A DNA stretch of 64,000 nucleotides, taken from contig JAQNBH010000003.1 of assembly GCA_028752905.1 (NCBI GenBank), positions 33,220,222 through 33,284,221 on the forward strand. The letters run 5' to 3'. The stretch's first letter is position 1, and every line of letters begins with the position of its first letter. Source of the stretch: Cladorhizidae sp. MBARI D1340-BT2 (lineage: Eukaryota > Porifera > Demospongiae > Poecilosclerida > Cladorhizidae). This document shows positions 22,294-36,640 of the stretch, piece by piece. Below the pieces are notes generated by a model. It worked only from the letters and a program-made list of their open reading frames with translations. It was not told the origin of the DNA and did not search any database. Both the position numbers and the translations under genes were made by a program.

Positions 22294-24155
22294 AACTCAG
22301 AGGCAACCACATGTCTCCCATACAGACCTACTCTCTCACTGATCCCATGATCTAACTCAGAGGCAACCATATGTCTCCCGTACAGACCTTCTCTCTCACT
22401 GGTGCCATGAGCTAACTCAGAGGCAACTACATGTCTCCAGTACAGACCTACTCTCTCACTGGCGCCATGAGCTAACTCAGAGGCAACCACATGTCTCCCG
22501 TACAGACCTACTTTCTCACTGGTGCCATGAGCTAACTAAGAGGCAACCACATGTCTCCCGTACAGACCTACTCTCTCACTGGTGCCATTAGCTAACTCAG
22601 AGACAATCACATGTCTCCTGTACAGACCTACTCTCTCACTGGTGCCATGAGCTAACTCAGAGGCAACCACATGTCTCCTGTACAGACCAACTCTCTCACT
22701 GGTGCCATGACCTAACTCAGAGGCAACCACATGTCTCCTGTACAGACCTACTCTCTCACTGATACCATGAGCTAACTCAGAGGCAACCACATGTCTCCCG
22801 TACAGACCTACTCTCTCACTGGTGCCATGAGCTAACTCAGAAGCAACCACATGTCTCCCGTACAGACCTACTCTCTCACTGGTGCCATGAGCTAACTCAG
22901 AGGCAACCACATGTCTCCCGTACAGACCTACTCTCTCACTGGTGCCATGAGCTAACTCAGAGGCAACTATGTGTCTCCCATACAGACCTACTCTCTCACT
23001 GGTGCCATGAGCTAACTCAGAGGCAACCACATGTCTCCTGTACAGACCTACTCTCTCAGTGGTGCAATGAGCTAACTCGGAGGCAACCACATGTCTCCCG
23101 TACAGACCTACTCTCTCACTGGTGCCATGAGCTAACTCAGAGGCAACCACATGTCTCCTGTACAGATTTACTCTCTCACTGGTGCCATGAGCAAATTCAG
23201 AGGTAACCACATGTCTCCTGTACAGACCTGTACTCTCTCACTGATACCATGAGCTAACTCAGAGGCAACCACATGTCTCCCCTACAGACCTACTCACTGG
23301 TGCCATGAGCTAACTCAGTGGCAACTACGTGTCTCCCATACAGACCTACTCTCTCACTGGTGCCATGAGCTAACTCAGAGGCAACCACATGTCTCCCGTA
23401 CAGACCTACTCTCTCACTGGTGCCATGAGAGGCAACCACATGTCTCCCGTACAGACCTATGTACTCTCTCACTGGTGCCATGAGCTAACTCAGAGGCAAC
23501 CACATGTCTCCTGTACAGACCTACTCTCTCACTGGTGCCATGCGCTAACTCAGAGGCAACCACATGTCACCCGTACAGACCTATGTACTCTCTCACTGGT
23601 GCCATGAGCTAACTCAGAGGCAACCACATGTCTCCAGTACAGACCTACTCTCTCACTGGTGCCATGTGCTAACTCAGAGGCAACCACATGTCTCCCGTAC
23701 AGACCTACTCTCTCACTGGTGCCATGAGCTAATTCAGAGGCAACCACATGTCTCCCGTACAGACCTACTCTCTCACTATTGCCATGAGCTAACTCAGAGG
23801 CAACCACATGTCTCCCGTACAGACCTACTCTCTCACTGGTGCCATGAGCTAACTCAGAGGCAACCACATGTCTCCCGTACAGACCTACTCACTCACTGTT
23901 GCCATGAGCTAACTCAGAGGCAACTACATGTCTCCTGTACACACCTACTCTCTCACTGGTGCCATGATCTAACTCAGAGGCAACCACATGTCTCCCGTAC
24001 AGACCTACTCTCTCACTGGTGCCATGAGCTAATTCAGAGGCAACCACATGTCTCCCGTACAGACCTACTCTCTCACTGGCGCCATGAGCTAACTCAGAGG
24101 CAACCACATGTCTCCCGTACAGACCTACTCTCTCACTGGTGCCATGAGCTAACTA

Positions 24156-26305
24156 AGAGGCAACCACATGTCTCCCGTACAGACCTACTCTCTCACTGGT
24201 GCCATTAGCTAACTCAGAGACAATCACATGTCCCCTGTACAGACCTACTCTCTCACTGGTGCCATGAGCTAACTCAGAGGCAACCACATGTCTCCTGTAC
24301 AGACCTACTCTCTCACTGGTGCCATGAGCTAACTCAGAGGCAACCACATGTCTCCTGTACAGACCTACTCTCTCACTGGTGCCATGTGCTAACTCAGAGG
24401 CAACCACATGTCTCCCGTAAGGTCTACTCTCTCACTGGTGCCATGAGCTAACTCAGAGGCAACCACATGTCTCCCGTACAGACCTACTCTCTCACTGGTG
24501 CCATGAGCTAACTCAGAGGCAACCACATGTCTCCCGTACAGACCTACTCTCTCACTGGTGCCATGAGCTAACTCAGAGGCAACCACATATCTCCCATACA
24601 GACCTACTCACTGGTGCCATGAGCTAACTCAGAGGCAACTATGTGTCTCCCATACAGACCTACTCTCTCACTGGTGCCATGAGCTAACTCAGAGGCAACC
24701 ACATGTCTCCCGTACAGACCTACTCTCTCACTGGTGCCATGAGAGGCAACCACATGTCTCCCGTACAGACCTATGTACTCTCTCACTGGTACCATGAGCT
24801 AACTCAGAGGCAACCACATAGTCTCCTGTACAGACCTACTCTCTCACTGGTGCCATGAGCTAACTCAGAGGCAACCACATGTCTCCTGTACAGACCTACT
24901 CTCTCACTGGTACCATGAGCTAACTCAGAGGCTACCATATGTCTCCCGTATGGCCTACTCTCTCACTGGTGCCATGAGCTAACGCAGAGGCAACCACATG
25001 TCTCCCATACAGACCTACTCTCTCACTGGTGCCATGATCTAACTCAGAGGCAACCATATGTCTCCCGTACAGACCTTCTCTCTCACTGGTGCCATGAGCT
25101 AACTCAGAGGCAACTACATGTCTCCAGTACAGACCTACTCTCTCACTGGCGCCATGAGCTAACTCAGAGGCAACCACATGTCTCCCGTACAGACCTACTT
25201 TCTCACTGGTGCCATGAGCTAACTAAGAGGCAACCACATGTCTCCCGTACAGACCTACTCTCTCACTGGTGCCATTAGCTAACTCAGAAACAATCACATG
25301 TCTCCTGTACAGACCTACTCTCTCACTGGTGCCATGAGCTAACTCAGAGGCAACCACATGTCTCCTGTACAGACCAACTCACTCACTGGTGCCATGAGCT
25401 AACTCAGAGGCAACCACATGTCTCCTGTACAGACCTACTCTCTCACTGATACCATGAGCTAACTCAGAGGCAACCACATGTCTCCCGTACAGACCTACTC
25501 TCTCACTGGTGCTATGAGCTAACTCAGAGGCAACCACATGTCTCCCGTACAGACCTACTCTCTCACTGGTGCCATGAGCTAACTCAGAGGCAACCACATG
25601 TCTCCCGTACAGACCTACTCTCTCACTGGTGCCATGAGCTAAGTCAGAGGCAACCACATGTCTCCCGTACAGACCTACTCTCTCACTGGTGCCATGAGCT
25701 AACTCAGAGGCAACCACATGTCTCCCGTACAGACCTACTCACTCACTGGTGCCATGCGCTAACTCAGAGGCAACCACATGTCTCCCGTACAAACCTACTC
25801 TCTCACTGGTGCCATGAGCTAACTCATAGGCAACCACATGTCTCCCGTACAGACCTACTCTCTCACTGGTGCCATCAGCTAACTCAGAGGCAACCACATG
25901 TCTCCCGTACAGACATACTCTCTCACTGGTGCCACGAGCTAACTCAGAGGCAACCACATGTCTCCCGTACAGACCTACTCTCACACTGGTGCCATGAGCT
26001 AACTCAGAGGCACCCACATGTCTCCCGTACAGACCTACTCTCTCACTGGTGCCATGAGCTAACTCAGAGGCAACCACATGTCTCCCGTACAGACCTACTC
26101 TCTCACTGGTGCCATGATCTAACTCAGAGGCAACCACATGTCTCCCGTACAGACCTACTCTCTCACTGGTGCCATGAGCTAACTCAGAGGCAACCACATG
26201 CCTCCCGCACAGACCTACATTCCCACTGGTGCCATAAGCTAACTCAGAGGCAACCACATGTCTCCTGCAGAGACCTACTCTCCCACTGGTGCCATGAGCT
26301 AACTC
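24156..26305. repeat. 2,150-bp tandem duplication, copy 1
   Basis: Bases 24156-26342 match 26306-28492 at a constant 2,150-bp offset (36 monomers - 10 nt: 59, 56, 55, 61, 59). The boundaries are 24155 (A) against 26305 (C), and 26343 (T) against 28493 (C). I saw one difference, 24791 A / 26941 G. Shared rare variants are AACGCAGAGG, GGTGCTATG, CTACATTCCC and the CACCCACATG monomer. Confidence 0.95.
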
Positions 26306-28455
26306 AGAGGCAACCACATGTCTCCCGTACAGACCTACTCTCTCACTGGTGCCATTAGCTAACTCAGAGACAATCACATGTCCCCTGTACAGACCTACTC
26401 TCTCACTGGTGCCATGAGCTAACTCAGAGGCAACCACATGTCTCCTGTACAGACCTACTCTCTCACTGGTGCCATGAGCTAACTCAGAGGCAACCACATG
26501 TCTCCTGTACAGACCTACTCTCTCACTGGTGCCATGTGCTAACTCAGAGGCAACCACATGTCTCCCGTAAGGTCTACTCTCTCACTGGTGCCATGAGCTA
26601 ACTCAGAGGCAACCACATGTCTCCCGTACAGACCTACTCTCTCACTGGTGCCATGAGCTAACTCAGAGGCAACCACATGTCTCCCGTACAGACCTACTCT
26701 CTCACTGGTGCCATGAGCTAACTCAGAGGCAACCACATATCTCCCATACAGACCTACTCACTGGTGCCATGAGCTAACTCAGAGGCAACTATGTGTCTCC
26801 CATACAGACCTACTCTCTCACTGGTGCCATGAGCTAACTCAGAGGCAACCACATGTCTCCCGTACAGACCTACTCTCTCACTGGTGCCATGAGAGGCAAC
26901 CACATGTCTCCCGTACAGACCTATGTACTCTCTCACTGGTGCCATGAGCTAACTCAGAGGCAACCACATAGTCTCCTGTACAGACCTACTCTCTCACTGG
27001 TGCCATGAGCTAACTCAGAGGCAACCACATGTCTCCTGTACAGACCTACTCTCTCACTGGTACCATGAGCTAACTCAGAGGCTACCATATGTCTCCCGTA
27101 TGGCCTACTCTCTCACTGGTGCCATGAGCTAACGCAGAGGCAACCACATGTCTCCCATACAGACCTACTCTCTCACTGGTGCCATGATCTAACTCAGAGG
27201 CAACCATATGTCTCCCGTACAGACCTTCTCTCTCACTGGTGCCATGAGCTAACTCAGAGGCAACTACATGTCTCCAGTACAGACCTACTCTCTCACTGGC
27301 GCCATGAGCTAACTCAGAGGCAACCACATGTCTCCCGTACAGACCTACTTTCTCACTGGTGCCATGAGCTAACTAAGAGGCAACCACATGTCTCCCGTAC
27401 AGACCTACTCTCTCACTGGTGCCATTAGCTAACTCAGAAACAATCACATGTCTCCTGTACAGACCTACTCTCTCACTGGTGCCATGAGCTAACTCAGAGG
27501 CAACCACATGTCTCCTGTACAGACCAACTCACTCACTGGTGCCATGAGCTAACTCAGAGGCAACCACATGTCTCCTGTACAGACCTACTCTCTCACTGAT
27601 ACCATGAGCTAACTCAGAGGCAACCACATGTCTCCCGTACAGACCTACTCTCTCACTGGTGCTATGAGCTAACTCAGAGGCAACCACATGTCTCCCGTAC
27701 AGACCTACTCTCTCACTGGTGCCATGAGCTAACTCAGAGGCAACCACATGTCTCCCGTACAGACCTACTCTCTCACTGGTGCCATGAGCTAAGTCAGAGG
27801 CAACCACATGTCTCCCGTACAGACCTACTCTCTCACTGGTGCCATGAGCTAACTCAGAGGCAACCACATGTCTCCCGTACAGACCTACTCACTCACTGGT
27901 GCCATGCGCTAACTCAGAGGCAACCACATGTCTCCCGTACAAACCTACTCTCTCACTGGTGCCATGAGCTAACTCATAGGCAACCACATGTCTCCCGTAC
28001 AGACCTACTCTCTCACTGGTGCCATCAGCTAACTCAGAGGCAACCACATGTCTCCCGTACAGACATACTCTCTCACTGGTGCCACGAGCTAACTCAGAGG
28101 CAACCACATGTCTCCCGTACAGACCTACTCTCACACTGGTGCCATGAGCTAACTCAGAGGCACCCACATGTCTCCCGTACAGACCTACTCTCTCACTGGT
28201 GCCATGAGCTAACTCAGAGGCAACCACATGTCTCCCGTACAGACCTACTCTCTCACTGGTGCCATGATCTAACTCAGAGGCAACCACATGTCTCCCGTAC
28301 AGACCTACTCTCTCACTGGTGCCATGAGCTAACTCAGAGGCAACCACATGCCTCCCGCACAGACCTACATTCCCACTGGTGCCATAAGCTAACTCAGAGG
28401 CAACCACATGTCTCCTGCAGAGACCTACTCTCCCACTGGTGCCATGAGCTAACTC
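26306..28455. repeat. 2,150-bp tandem duplication, copy 2
   Basis: Abuts copy 1. At the junction a hybrid monomer begins AACTCAGAGG but ends GCCATTAG. Elsewhere ATTAG normally follows AACTAAGAGG, so the crossover fell inside this monomer. Confidence 0.95.
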
Positions 28456-30104
28456 AGAGGCAACCACATGTCTCCCGTACAGACCTACTCTCCCACTGGT
28501 GCCATGAGCTAACTTAGAGACAGCCACATGTCTCCCATTCAGACCTACTCTCTCATTGGTGCCATGAGCTAACTCAGAGGCAACCACATGTCTCCCGTAC
28601 AGACCTACTCTCTCAGTGGTGCCATGAGCTAACTCGGAGGCAACCACATGTCTCCCGTACAGACCTACTCTCTCACTGGTGCCATGAGCTAACTCAGAGG
28701 CAACCACATGTCTCCCGTACAGACCTACTCTCTCACTGTTGCCATGAGCTAACTCAGAGGCAACTACATGTCTCCCGTACACACCTACTCTCTCACTGGT
28801 GCCATGATCTAACTCAGAGGCAACCACATGTCTCCCGTACAGACCTGTACTCTCTCACTGATACCATGAGCTAACTCAGAGGCAACCACATGTCTCCCCT
28901 ACAGACCTACTCACTGGTGCCATGAGCTAACTCAGAGGCAACTACGTGTCTCCCATACAGACCTACTCTCTCACTGGTGCCATGAGCTAACTCAGAGGCA
29001 ACAACATGTCTCCCGTACAGACCTACTCTCTCACTGGTGCCATGAGAGGCAACCACATGTCTCCCGTACAGACCTATGTACTCTCTCACTGGTGCCATGA
29101 GCTAACTCAGAGGCAACCACATGTCTCCTGTACAGACCTACTCTCTCACTGGTACCATGGGCTAACTCAGAGGCAACCACATGTCTCCCGTAAGCCTACT
29201 CTCTCACTGGTGCCATGAGCTAACTCAGAGGCAACCACATGTCTCCCGTACTGACCTACTCTCTCACTGGTGCCATGAGCTAACTCAGAGGCAACCACAT
29301 GTCTCCCGTACAGACCTACTCTCTCACTGGTGCCATGAGCTAACTAAGAGGCAACCACATTTCTCCCATACAGACCTACTCTCTCACTGGTGCCATGCGC
29401 TAACTCAGAGGCAAACACATGTCTCCGTACAGACCTATGTACTCTCTCACTGGTGCCATGAGCTAACTCAGAGGCAACCACATGTCTCCAGTACAGACCT
29501 ACTCTCTCACTGGTGCCATGTGCTAACTCAGAGGCAACCACATGTCTCCCGTACAGACCTACCCTCTCACTGGTGCCATTAGCTAATTCAGAGGCAACCA
29601 CATGTCTCCCGTACAGACCTACTCTCTCACTATTGCCATGAGCTAACTCAGAGGCAACCACATGTCTCCCGTACAGACCTACTCTCTCACTGGTGCCATG
29701 AGCTAACTCAGAGGCAACTACATGTCTCCCGTACACACCTACTCTCTCACTGGTGCCATGATCTAACTCAGAGTCAACCACATGTCTCCCGTACAGACCT
29801 ACTCTCTCACTGGTGCCATGAGCTAACTCAGAGGCAACCACATGTCTCCCGTACAGACCTACTCTCTCACTGGCGCCATGAGCTAACTCAGAGGCAACCA
29901 CATGTCTCCCGTACAGACCTACTCTCTCACTGATGCCATGAGCTAACTAAGAGGCAACCACATGTCTCCCGTACAGACCTACTCTTTCACTGGTGCCATT
30001 AGCTAACTCAGAGTCAATCACATGTCCCCTGTACAGACCTACTCTCTCACTGATGCCATGAGCTAACTCAGAGGCAACCACATGTCTCCTGTACAGACCT
30101 ACTC
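27290..30104. repeat. Imperfect 2.8-3.0-kb duplication, copy 1
   Basis: This matches 30105 to about 33180. The offset steps from 2,814 to 2,874 to about 2,995 bp as whole monomers are gained: one near 30661-30720, two near 32278-32395. One base is also missing near 29420. The landmarks 62, 56, 55, 59 (short AAGCCT form) and 64 are shared. It overlaps copy 2 of the 2,150-bp pair, so that pair formed in a background already holding this HOR, or the reverse. Confidence 0.8.
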
Positions 30105-33100
30105 TCTCACTGGTGCCATGAGCTAACTCAGAGGCAACCACATGTCTCCCGTACAGACCTACTTTCTCACTGGTGCCATGAGCTAACTAAGAGGCAACCA
30201 CATGTCTCCCGTACAGACCTACTCTCTCACTGGTGCCATTAGCTAACTCAGAAACAATCACATGTCTCCTGTACAGACCTACTCTCTCACTGGTGCCATG
30301 AGCTAACTCAGAGGCAAACACATGTCTCCTGTACAGACCAACTCTCTCACTGGTGCCATGAGCTAACTCAGAGGCAACCACATGTCTCCTGTACAGACCT
30401 ACTCTCTCACTGATACCATGAGCTAACTCAGAGGCAACCACATGTCTCCCGTACAGACCTACTCTCTCACTGGTGCTATGAGCTAACTCAGAGGCAACCA
30501 CATGTCTCCCGTACAGACCTACTCTCTCACTGGTGCCATGAGCTAACTCAGAGGCAACCACATGTCTCCCGTACAGACCTACTCTCTCACTGGTGCCATG
30601 AGCTAAGTCAGAGGCAACCACATGTCTCCCGTACAGACCTACTCTCTCACTGGTGCCATGAGCTAACTCAGAGGCAACCACATGTCTCCCGTACAGACCT
30701 ACTCTCTCACTGTTGCCATGAGTTAACTCAGAGGCAACCACATGTCTCCCGTACAGACCTACTCACTCACTGGTGCCATGCGCTAACTCAGAGGCAACCA
30801 CATGTCTCCCGTACAAACCTACTCTCTCACTGGTGCCATGAGCTAACTCATAGGCAACCACATGTCTCCCGTACAGACCTACTCTCTCACTGGTGCCATC
30901 AGCTAACTCAGAGGCAACCACATGTCTCCCGTACAGACATACTCTCTCACTGGTGCCACGAGCTAACTCAGAGGCAACCACATGTCTCCCGTACAGACCT
31001 ACTCTCACACTGGTGCCATGAGCTAACTCAGAGGCACCCACATGTCTCCCGTACAGACCTACTCTCTCACTGGTGCCATGAGCTAACTCAGAGGCAACCA
31101 CATGTCTTCCGTACAGACCTACTCTCTCACTGGTGCCATGATCTAACTCAGAGGCAACCACATGTCTCCCGTACAGACCTACTCTCTCACTGGTGCCATG
31201 AGCTAACTCAGAGGCAACCACATGCCTCCCGTACAGACCTACTCTCCCACTGGTGCCATAAGCTAACTCAGAGGCAACCACATGTCTCCTGCAGAGACCT
31301 ACTCTCCCACTGGTGCCATGAGCTAACTCAGAGGCAACCACATGTCTCCCGTACAGACCTACTCTCCCACTGGTGCCATGAGCTAACTTAGAGACAGCCA
31401 CATGTCTCCCATTCAGACCTACTCTCTCATTGGTGCCATGAGCTAACTCAGAGGCAACCACATGTCTCCCGTACAGACCTACTCTCTCAGTGGTGCCATG
31501 AGCTAACTCGGAGGCAACCACATGTCTCCCGTACAGACCTACTCTCTCAATGGTGCCATGAGCTAACTCAGAGGCAACCACATGTCTCCCGTACAGACCT
31601 ACTCTCTCACTGTTGCCATGAGCTAACTCAGAGGCAACTACATGTCTCCCGTACACACCTACTCTCTCACTGGTGCCATGATCTAACTCAGAGGCAACCA
31701 CATGTCTCCCGTACAGACCTGTACTCTCTCACTGATACCATGAGCTAACTCAGAGGCAACCACATGTCTCCCCTACAGACCTACTCACTGGTGCCATGAG
31801 CTAACTCAGAGGCAACTACGTGTCTCCCATACAGACCTACTCTCTCACTGGTGCCATGAGCTAACTCAGAGGCAACAACATGTCTCCCGTACAGACCTAC
31901 TCTCTCACTGGTGCCATGAGAGGCAACCACATGTCTCCCGTACAGACCTATGTACTCTCTCACTGGTGCCATGAGCTAACTCAGAGGCAACCACATGTCT
32001 CCTGTACAGACCTACTCTCTCACTGGTACCATGGGCTAACTCAGAGGCAACCACATGTCTCCCGTAAGCCTACTCTCTCACTGGTGCCATGAGCTAACTC
32101 AGAGGCAACCACATGTCTCCCATACTGACCTACTCTCTCACTGGTGCCATGAGCTAACTCAGAGGCAACCACATGTCTCCCGTACAGACCTACTCTCTCA
32201 CTGGTGCCATGAGCTAACTAAGAGGCAACCACATTTCTCCCATACAGACCTACTCTCTCACTGGTGCCATGAGCTACCTCAGAGGCAACCACATGTCTCC
32301 CGTACAGACCTTCTCTCTCACTGGTACCATGAGCTAACTCAGAGGCAACCACATGTCTCCTGTACAGACCTACTCTCTCACTGGTGCCATGCGCTAACTC
32401 AGAGGCAACCACATGTCTCCCGTACAGACCTATGTACTCTCTCACTGGTGCCATGAGCTAACTCAGAGGCAACCACATGTCTCCAGTACAGACCTACTCT
32501 CTCACTGGTGCCATGTGCTAACTCAGAGGCAACCACATGTCTCCCGTACAGACCTACTCTCTCACTGGTGCCATTAGCTAATTCAGAGGCAACCACATGT
32601 CTCCCGTACAGACCTACTCTCTCACTATTGCCATGAGCTAACTCAGAAGCAAACACATGTCTCCCGTACAGACCTACTCTCTCACTGGTGCCATGAGCTA
32701 ACTCAGAGGCAACTACATGTCTCCCGTACACACCTACTCTCTCACTGGTGCCATGATCTAACTCAGAGTCAACCACATGTCTCCCGTACAGACCTACTCT
32801 CTCACTGGTGCCATGAGCTAACTCAGAGGCAACCACATGTCTCCCGTACAGACCTACTCTCTCACTGGCGCCATGAGCTAACTCAGAGGCAACCACATGT
32901 CTCCCGTACAGACCTACTCTCTCACTGGTGCCATGAGCTAACTAAGAGGCAACCACATGTCTCCCGTACAGACCTACTCTTTCACTGGTGCCATTAGCTA
33001 ACTCAGAGTCAATCACATGTCCCCTGTACAGACCTACTCTCTCACTGGTGCCATGAGCTAACTCAGAGGCAACCACATGTCTCCTGTACAGACCTACTCT

Positions 33101-33180
33101 CTCACTGGTGCCATGAGCTAACTCAGAGGCAACCACATGTCTCCTGTACAGACCTACTCTCTCACTGGTGCCATGAGCTA
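30105..33180. repeat. Imperfect 2.8-3.0-kb duplication, copy 2
   Basis: Shares rare features with copy 1: the 58-bp AAGCCT monomer (29190 / 32065), CACATTTCTCC (29358 / 32232), GGGCTAACTC (29159 / 32033) and GAGTCAATCAC (30011 / 33006). It also shares about 1.3 kb (30187 onward) with 39270 onward at an offset of 9,083 bp. Confidence 0.8.
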
Positions 33181-36100
33181 ACTCAGAGGCAACCACATGT
33201 CTCCCGTAAGGTCTACTCTCTCACTGGTGCCATGAGCTAACTCAGAGGCAACCACATGTCTCCCGTACAGACCTACTCTCTCACTGGTGCCATGAGCTAA
33301 CTCAGAGGCAACCACATGTCTCCCGTACAGACCTACTCTCTCACTGGTGCCATGAGCTAACTCAGAGGCAACCACATATCTCCCGTACAGACCTACTCAC
33401 TGGTGCCATGAGCTAACTCAGAGGCAAATATGTGTCTCCCATACAGACCTACTCTCTCACTGGTGCCATGAGCTAACTCAGAGGCAACCACATGTCTCCC
33501 GTACAGACCTACTCTCTCACTGGTGCCATGAGAGGCAACCACATGTCTCCCGTACAGACCTATGTACTCTCTCACTGGTGCCATGAGCTAACTCAGAGGC
33601 AACCACATAGTCTCCTGTACAGACCTACTCTCTCACTGGTGCCATGAGCTAACTCAGAGGCAACCACATGTCTACTGTACAGACCTACTCTCTCACTGGT
33701 ACCATGAGCTAACTCAGAGGCTACCACATGTCTCCCGTATGGCCTACTCTCTCACTGGTGCCATGAGCTAACTCAGAGGCAACCACATGTCTCCCATACA
33801 GACCTACTCTCTCACTGGTGCCATGATCTAACTCAGAGGCAACCATATGTCTCCCGTACAGACCTTCTCTCTCACTGGTGCCATGAGCTAACTCAGAGGC
33901 AACTACATGTCTCCAGTACAGACCTACTCTCTCACTGGCGCCATGAGCTAACTCAGAGGCAACCACATGTCTCCCGTACAGACCTACTTTCTCACTGGTG
34001 CCATGAGCTAACTAAGAGGCAACCACATGTCTCCCGTACAGACCTACTCTCTCACTGGTGCCATTAGCTAACTCAGAGACAATCACATGTCTCCTGTACA
34101 GACCTACTCTCTCACTGGTGCCATGAGCTAACTCAGAGGCAACCACATGTCTCCTGTACAGACCAACTCTCTCACTGGTGCCATGAGCTAACTCAGAGGT
34201 AACCACATGTCTCCTGTACAGACCTACTCTCTCACTGATACCATGAGCTAACTCAGAGGCAACCACATGTCTCCCGTACAGACCTACTCTCTCACTGGTG
34301 CCATGAGCTAAATCAGAGGCAACCACATGTCTCCCGTACAGACCTACTCTCTCACTGGTGCCATGAGCTAACTCAGAGGCAACCACATGTCTCCCGTACA
34401 GACCTACTCTCTCAGTGGTGCCATGAGCTAACTCGGAGGCAACCACATGTCTCCCGTACAGACCTACTCTCTCACTGGTGCCATGAGAGGCAACCACATG
34501 TCTCCCGTACAGACCTATGTACTCTCTCACTGGTGCCATGAGCTAACTCAGAGGCAACCACATGTCTCCTGTACAGACCTACTCTCTCACTGGTACCATG
34601 AGCTAACTCAGAGGCAACCACATGTCTCCCGTAAGGCCTACTCTCTCACTGGTGCCATGAGTTAACTCAGAGGCAACCACATGTCTCCCGTACTGACCTA
34701 CTCTCTCACTGGTGCCATGAGCTAACTCAGAGGCAACCACATGTCTCCCGTACAGACCTACTCTCTCACTGGTGCCATGAGCTAACTAAGAGGCAACCAC
34801 ATGTCTCCCATACAGACCTACTCTCTCACTGGTGCCATGAGCTACCTCAGAGGCAACCACATGTCTCCCGTACAGACCTTCTCTCTCACTGGTGCCATGA
34901 GCTAACTCAGAGGCAACCACATGTCTCCTGTACAGACCTACTCTCTCACTGGTGCCATGCGCTAACTCAGAGGCAACCACATGTCTCCCGTACAGACCTA
35001 TGTACTCTCTCACTGGTGCCATGAGCTAACTCAGAGGCAACCACATGTCTCCAGTACAGACCTACTCTCTCACTGGTGCCATGTGCTAACTCAGAGGCAA
35101 CCACATGTCTCCCGTACAGACCTACTCTCTCACTGGTGCCATGAGCTAATTCAGAGGCAACCACATGTCTCCCGTACAGACCTACTCTCTCACTATTGCC
35201 ATGAGCTAATTCAGAGGCAAACACATGTCTCCCGTACAGACCTACTCTCTCACTGGTACCATGAGCTAACTCAGAGGCAACCACATGTCTCCCGTACAGA
35301 CCTACTCTCTCACTGTTGCCATGAACTAACTCAGAGGCAACTACATGTCTCCCTTACACACCTACTCTCTCACTGGTGCCATGATCTAACTCAGAGGCAA
35401 CCACATGTCTCCCGTACAGACCTACTCTCTCACTGGTACCATGAGCTAACTCAGAGGCAACCACATGTCTTCCGTACAGACCTACTCTCTCACTGGCGCC
35501 ATGAGCTAACTCAGAGGCAACCACATGTCTCCCGTACAGACCTACTCTCTCACTGGTGCCATGAGCTAACTAAAAGGCAACCACATGTCTCCCGTACAGA
35601 CCTACTCTCTCACTGGTGCCATTAGCTAATTCAGAGACAATCACATGTCCCCTGTACAGACCTACTCTCTCACTGGTGCCATGAGCTAACTCAGAGGCAA
35701 CCACATGTCTCCTGTACAGACCTACTCTCTCACTGGTGCCATGAGCTAACTCAGAGGCAACCACATGTCTCCTGTACAGACCTACTCTCTCACTGGTGCC
35801 ATGAGCTAACTCAGAGGCAACCACATGTCTCCCGTAAGGTCTACTCTCTCACTGGTGCCATGAGCTAACTCAGAGGCAACCACATGTCTCCCGTACAGAA
35901 CTACTCTCTCACTGGTGCCATGAGCTAACTCAGAGGCAACCACATGTCTCCCGTACAGACCTACTCTCTCACTGGTGCCATGAGCTAACTCAGAGGCAAC
36001 CACATATCTCCCGTACAGACCTACTCACTGGTGCCATGAGCTAACTCAGAGGCAACTATGTGTCTCCCATACAGACCTACTCTCTCACTGGTGCCATGAG

Positions 36101-36640
36101 CTAACTCAGAGGCAACCACATGTCTCCCGTACAGACCTACTCTCTCACTGGTGCCATGAGAAGCAACCACATGTCTCCCGTACAGACCTATGTACTCTCT
36201 CACTGGTGCCATGAGCTAACTCAGAGGCAACCACATAGTCTCCTGTACAGACCTACTCTCTCACTGGTGCCATGAGCTAACTCAGAGGCAACTACATGTC
36301 TCCTGTACAGACCTACTCTCTCACTGGTACCATGAGCTAACTCAGAGGCTACCACATGTCTCCCGTTTGGCCTACTCTCTCACTGGTGCCATGAGCTAAC
36401 TCAGAGGCAACCACATGTCTCCCATACAGACCTACTCTCTCACTGGTGCCATGATCTAACTCAGAGGCAACCATATGTCTCCCGTACAGACCTTCTCTCT
36501 CACTGGTGCCATGAGCTAACTCAGAGGCAACTACATGTCTCCAGTACAGACCTACTCTCTCACTGGCGCCATGAGCTAACTCAGAGGCAACCACATGTCT
36601 CCCGTACAGACCTACTTTCTCACTGGTGCCATGAGCTAAC
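33181..36640. repeat. Diverged copy of 21.7-25.2 kb (offset about 11.4 kb)
   Basis: Landmarks 59, 56, 55, 61 and 59 at 33207-33737 mirror 21730-22260 at an offset of about 11,476 bp. Landmarks 64, 59, 56, 55, 61 and 59 at 34998-36364 mirror 23581-24948 at 11,417 bp. Between them this copy lacks the 62-mer and 56-mer and has extra monomers between the 55- and 64-mer. An offset of 11,417 equals 191 monomers minus 43 nt, which the intervening landmarks predict exactly. Confidence 0.8.

Larger units (their letters stand above)
21880..24155. repeat. HOR segment with the first 61-mer and two 55-mers
   Basis: The landmark order is 56 (21916), 55 (22084), 61 (22132), 59 (22260), 62 (23229), 56 (23289), 55 (23458), 64 (23581). 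It is collinear with 33.2-35.6 kb at offsets of 11,476 and then 11,417 bp, with an intervening indel. Private variants include GGCAAATATGTG (near 21949, shared with 33424) and GTCTACTG (near 22195, shared with 33670). Confidence 0.82.
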
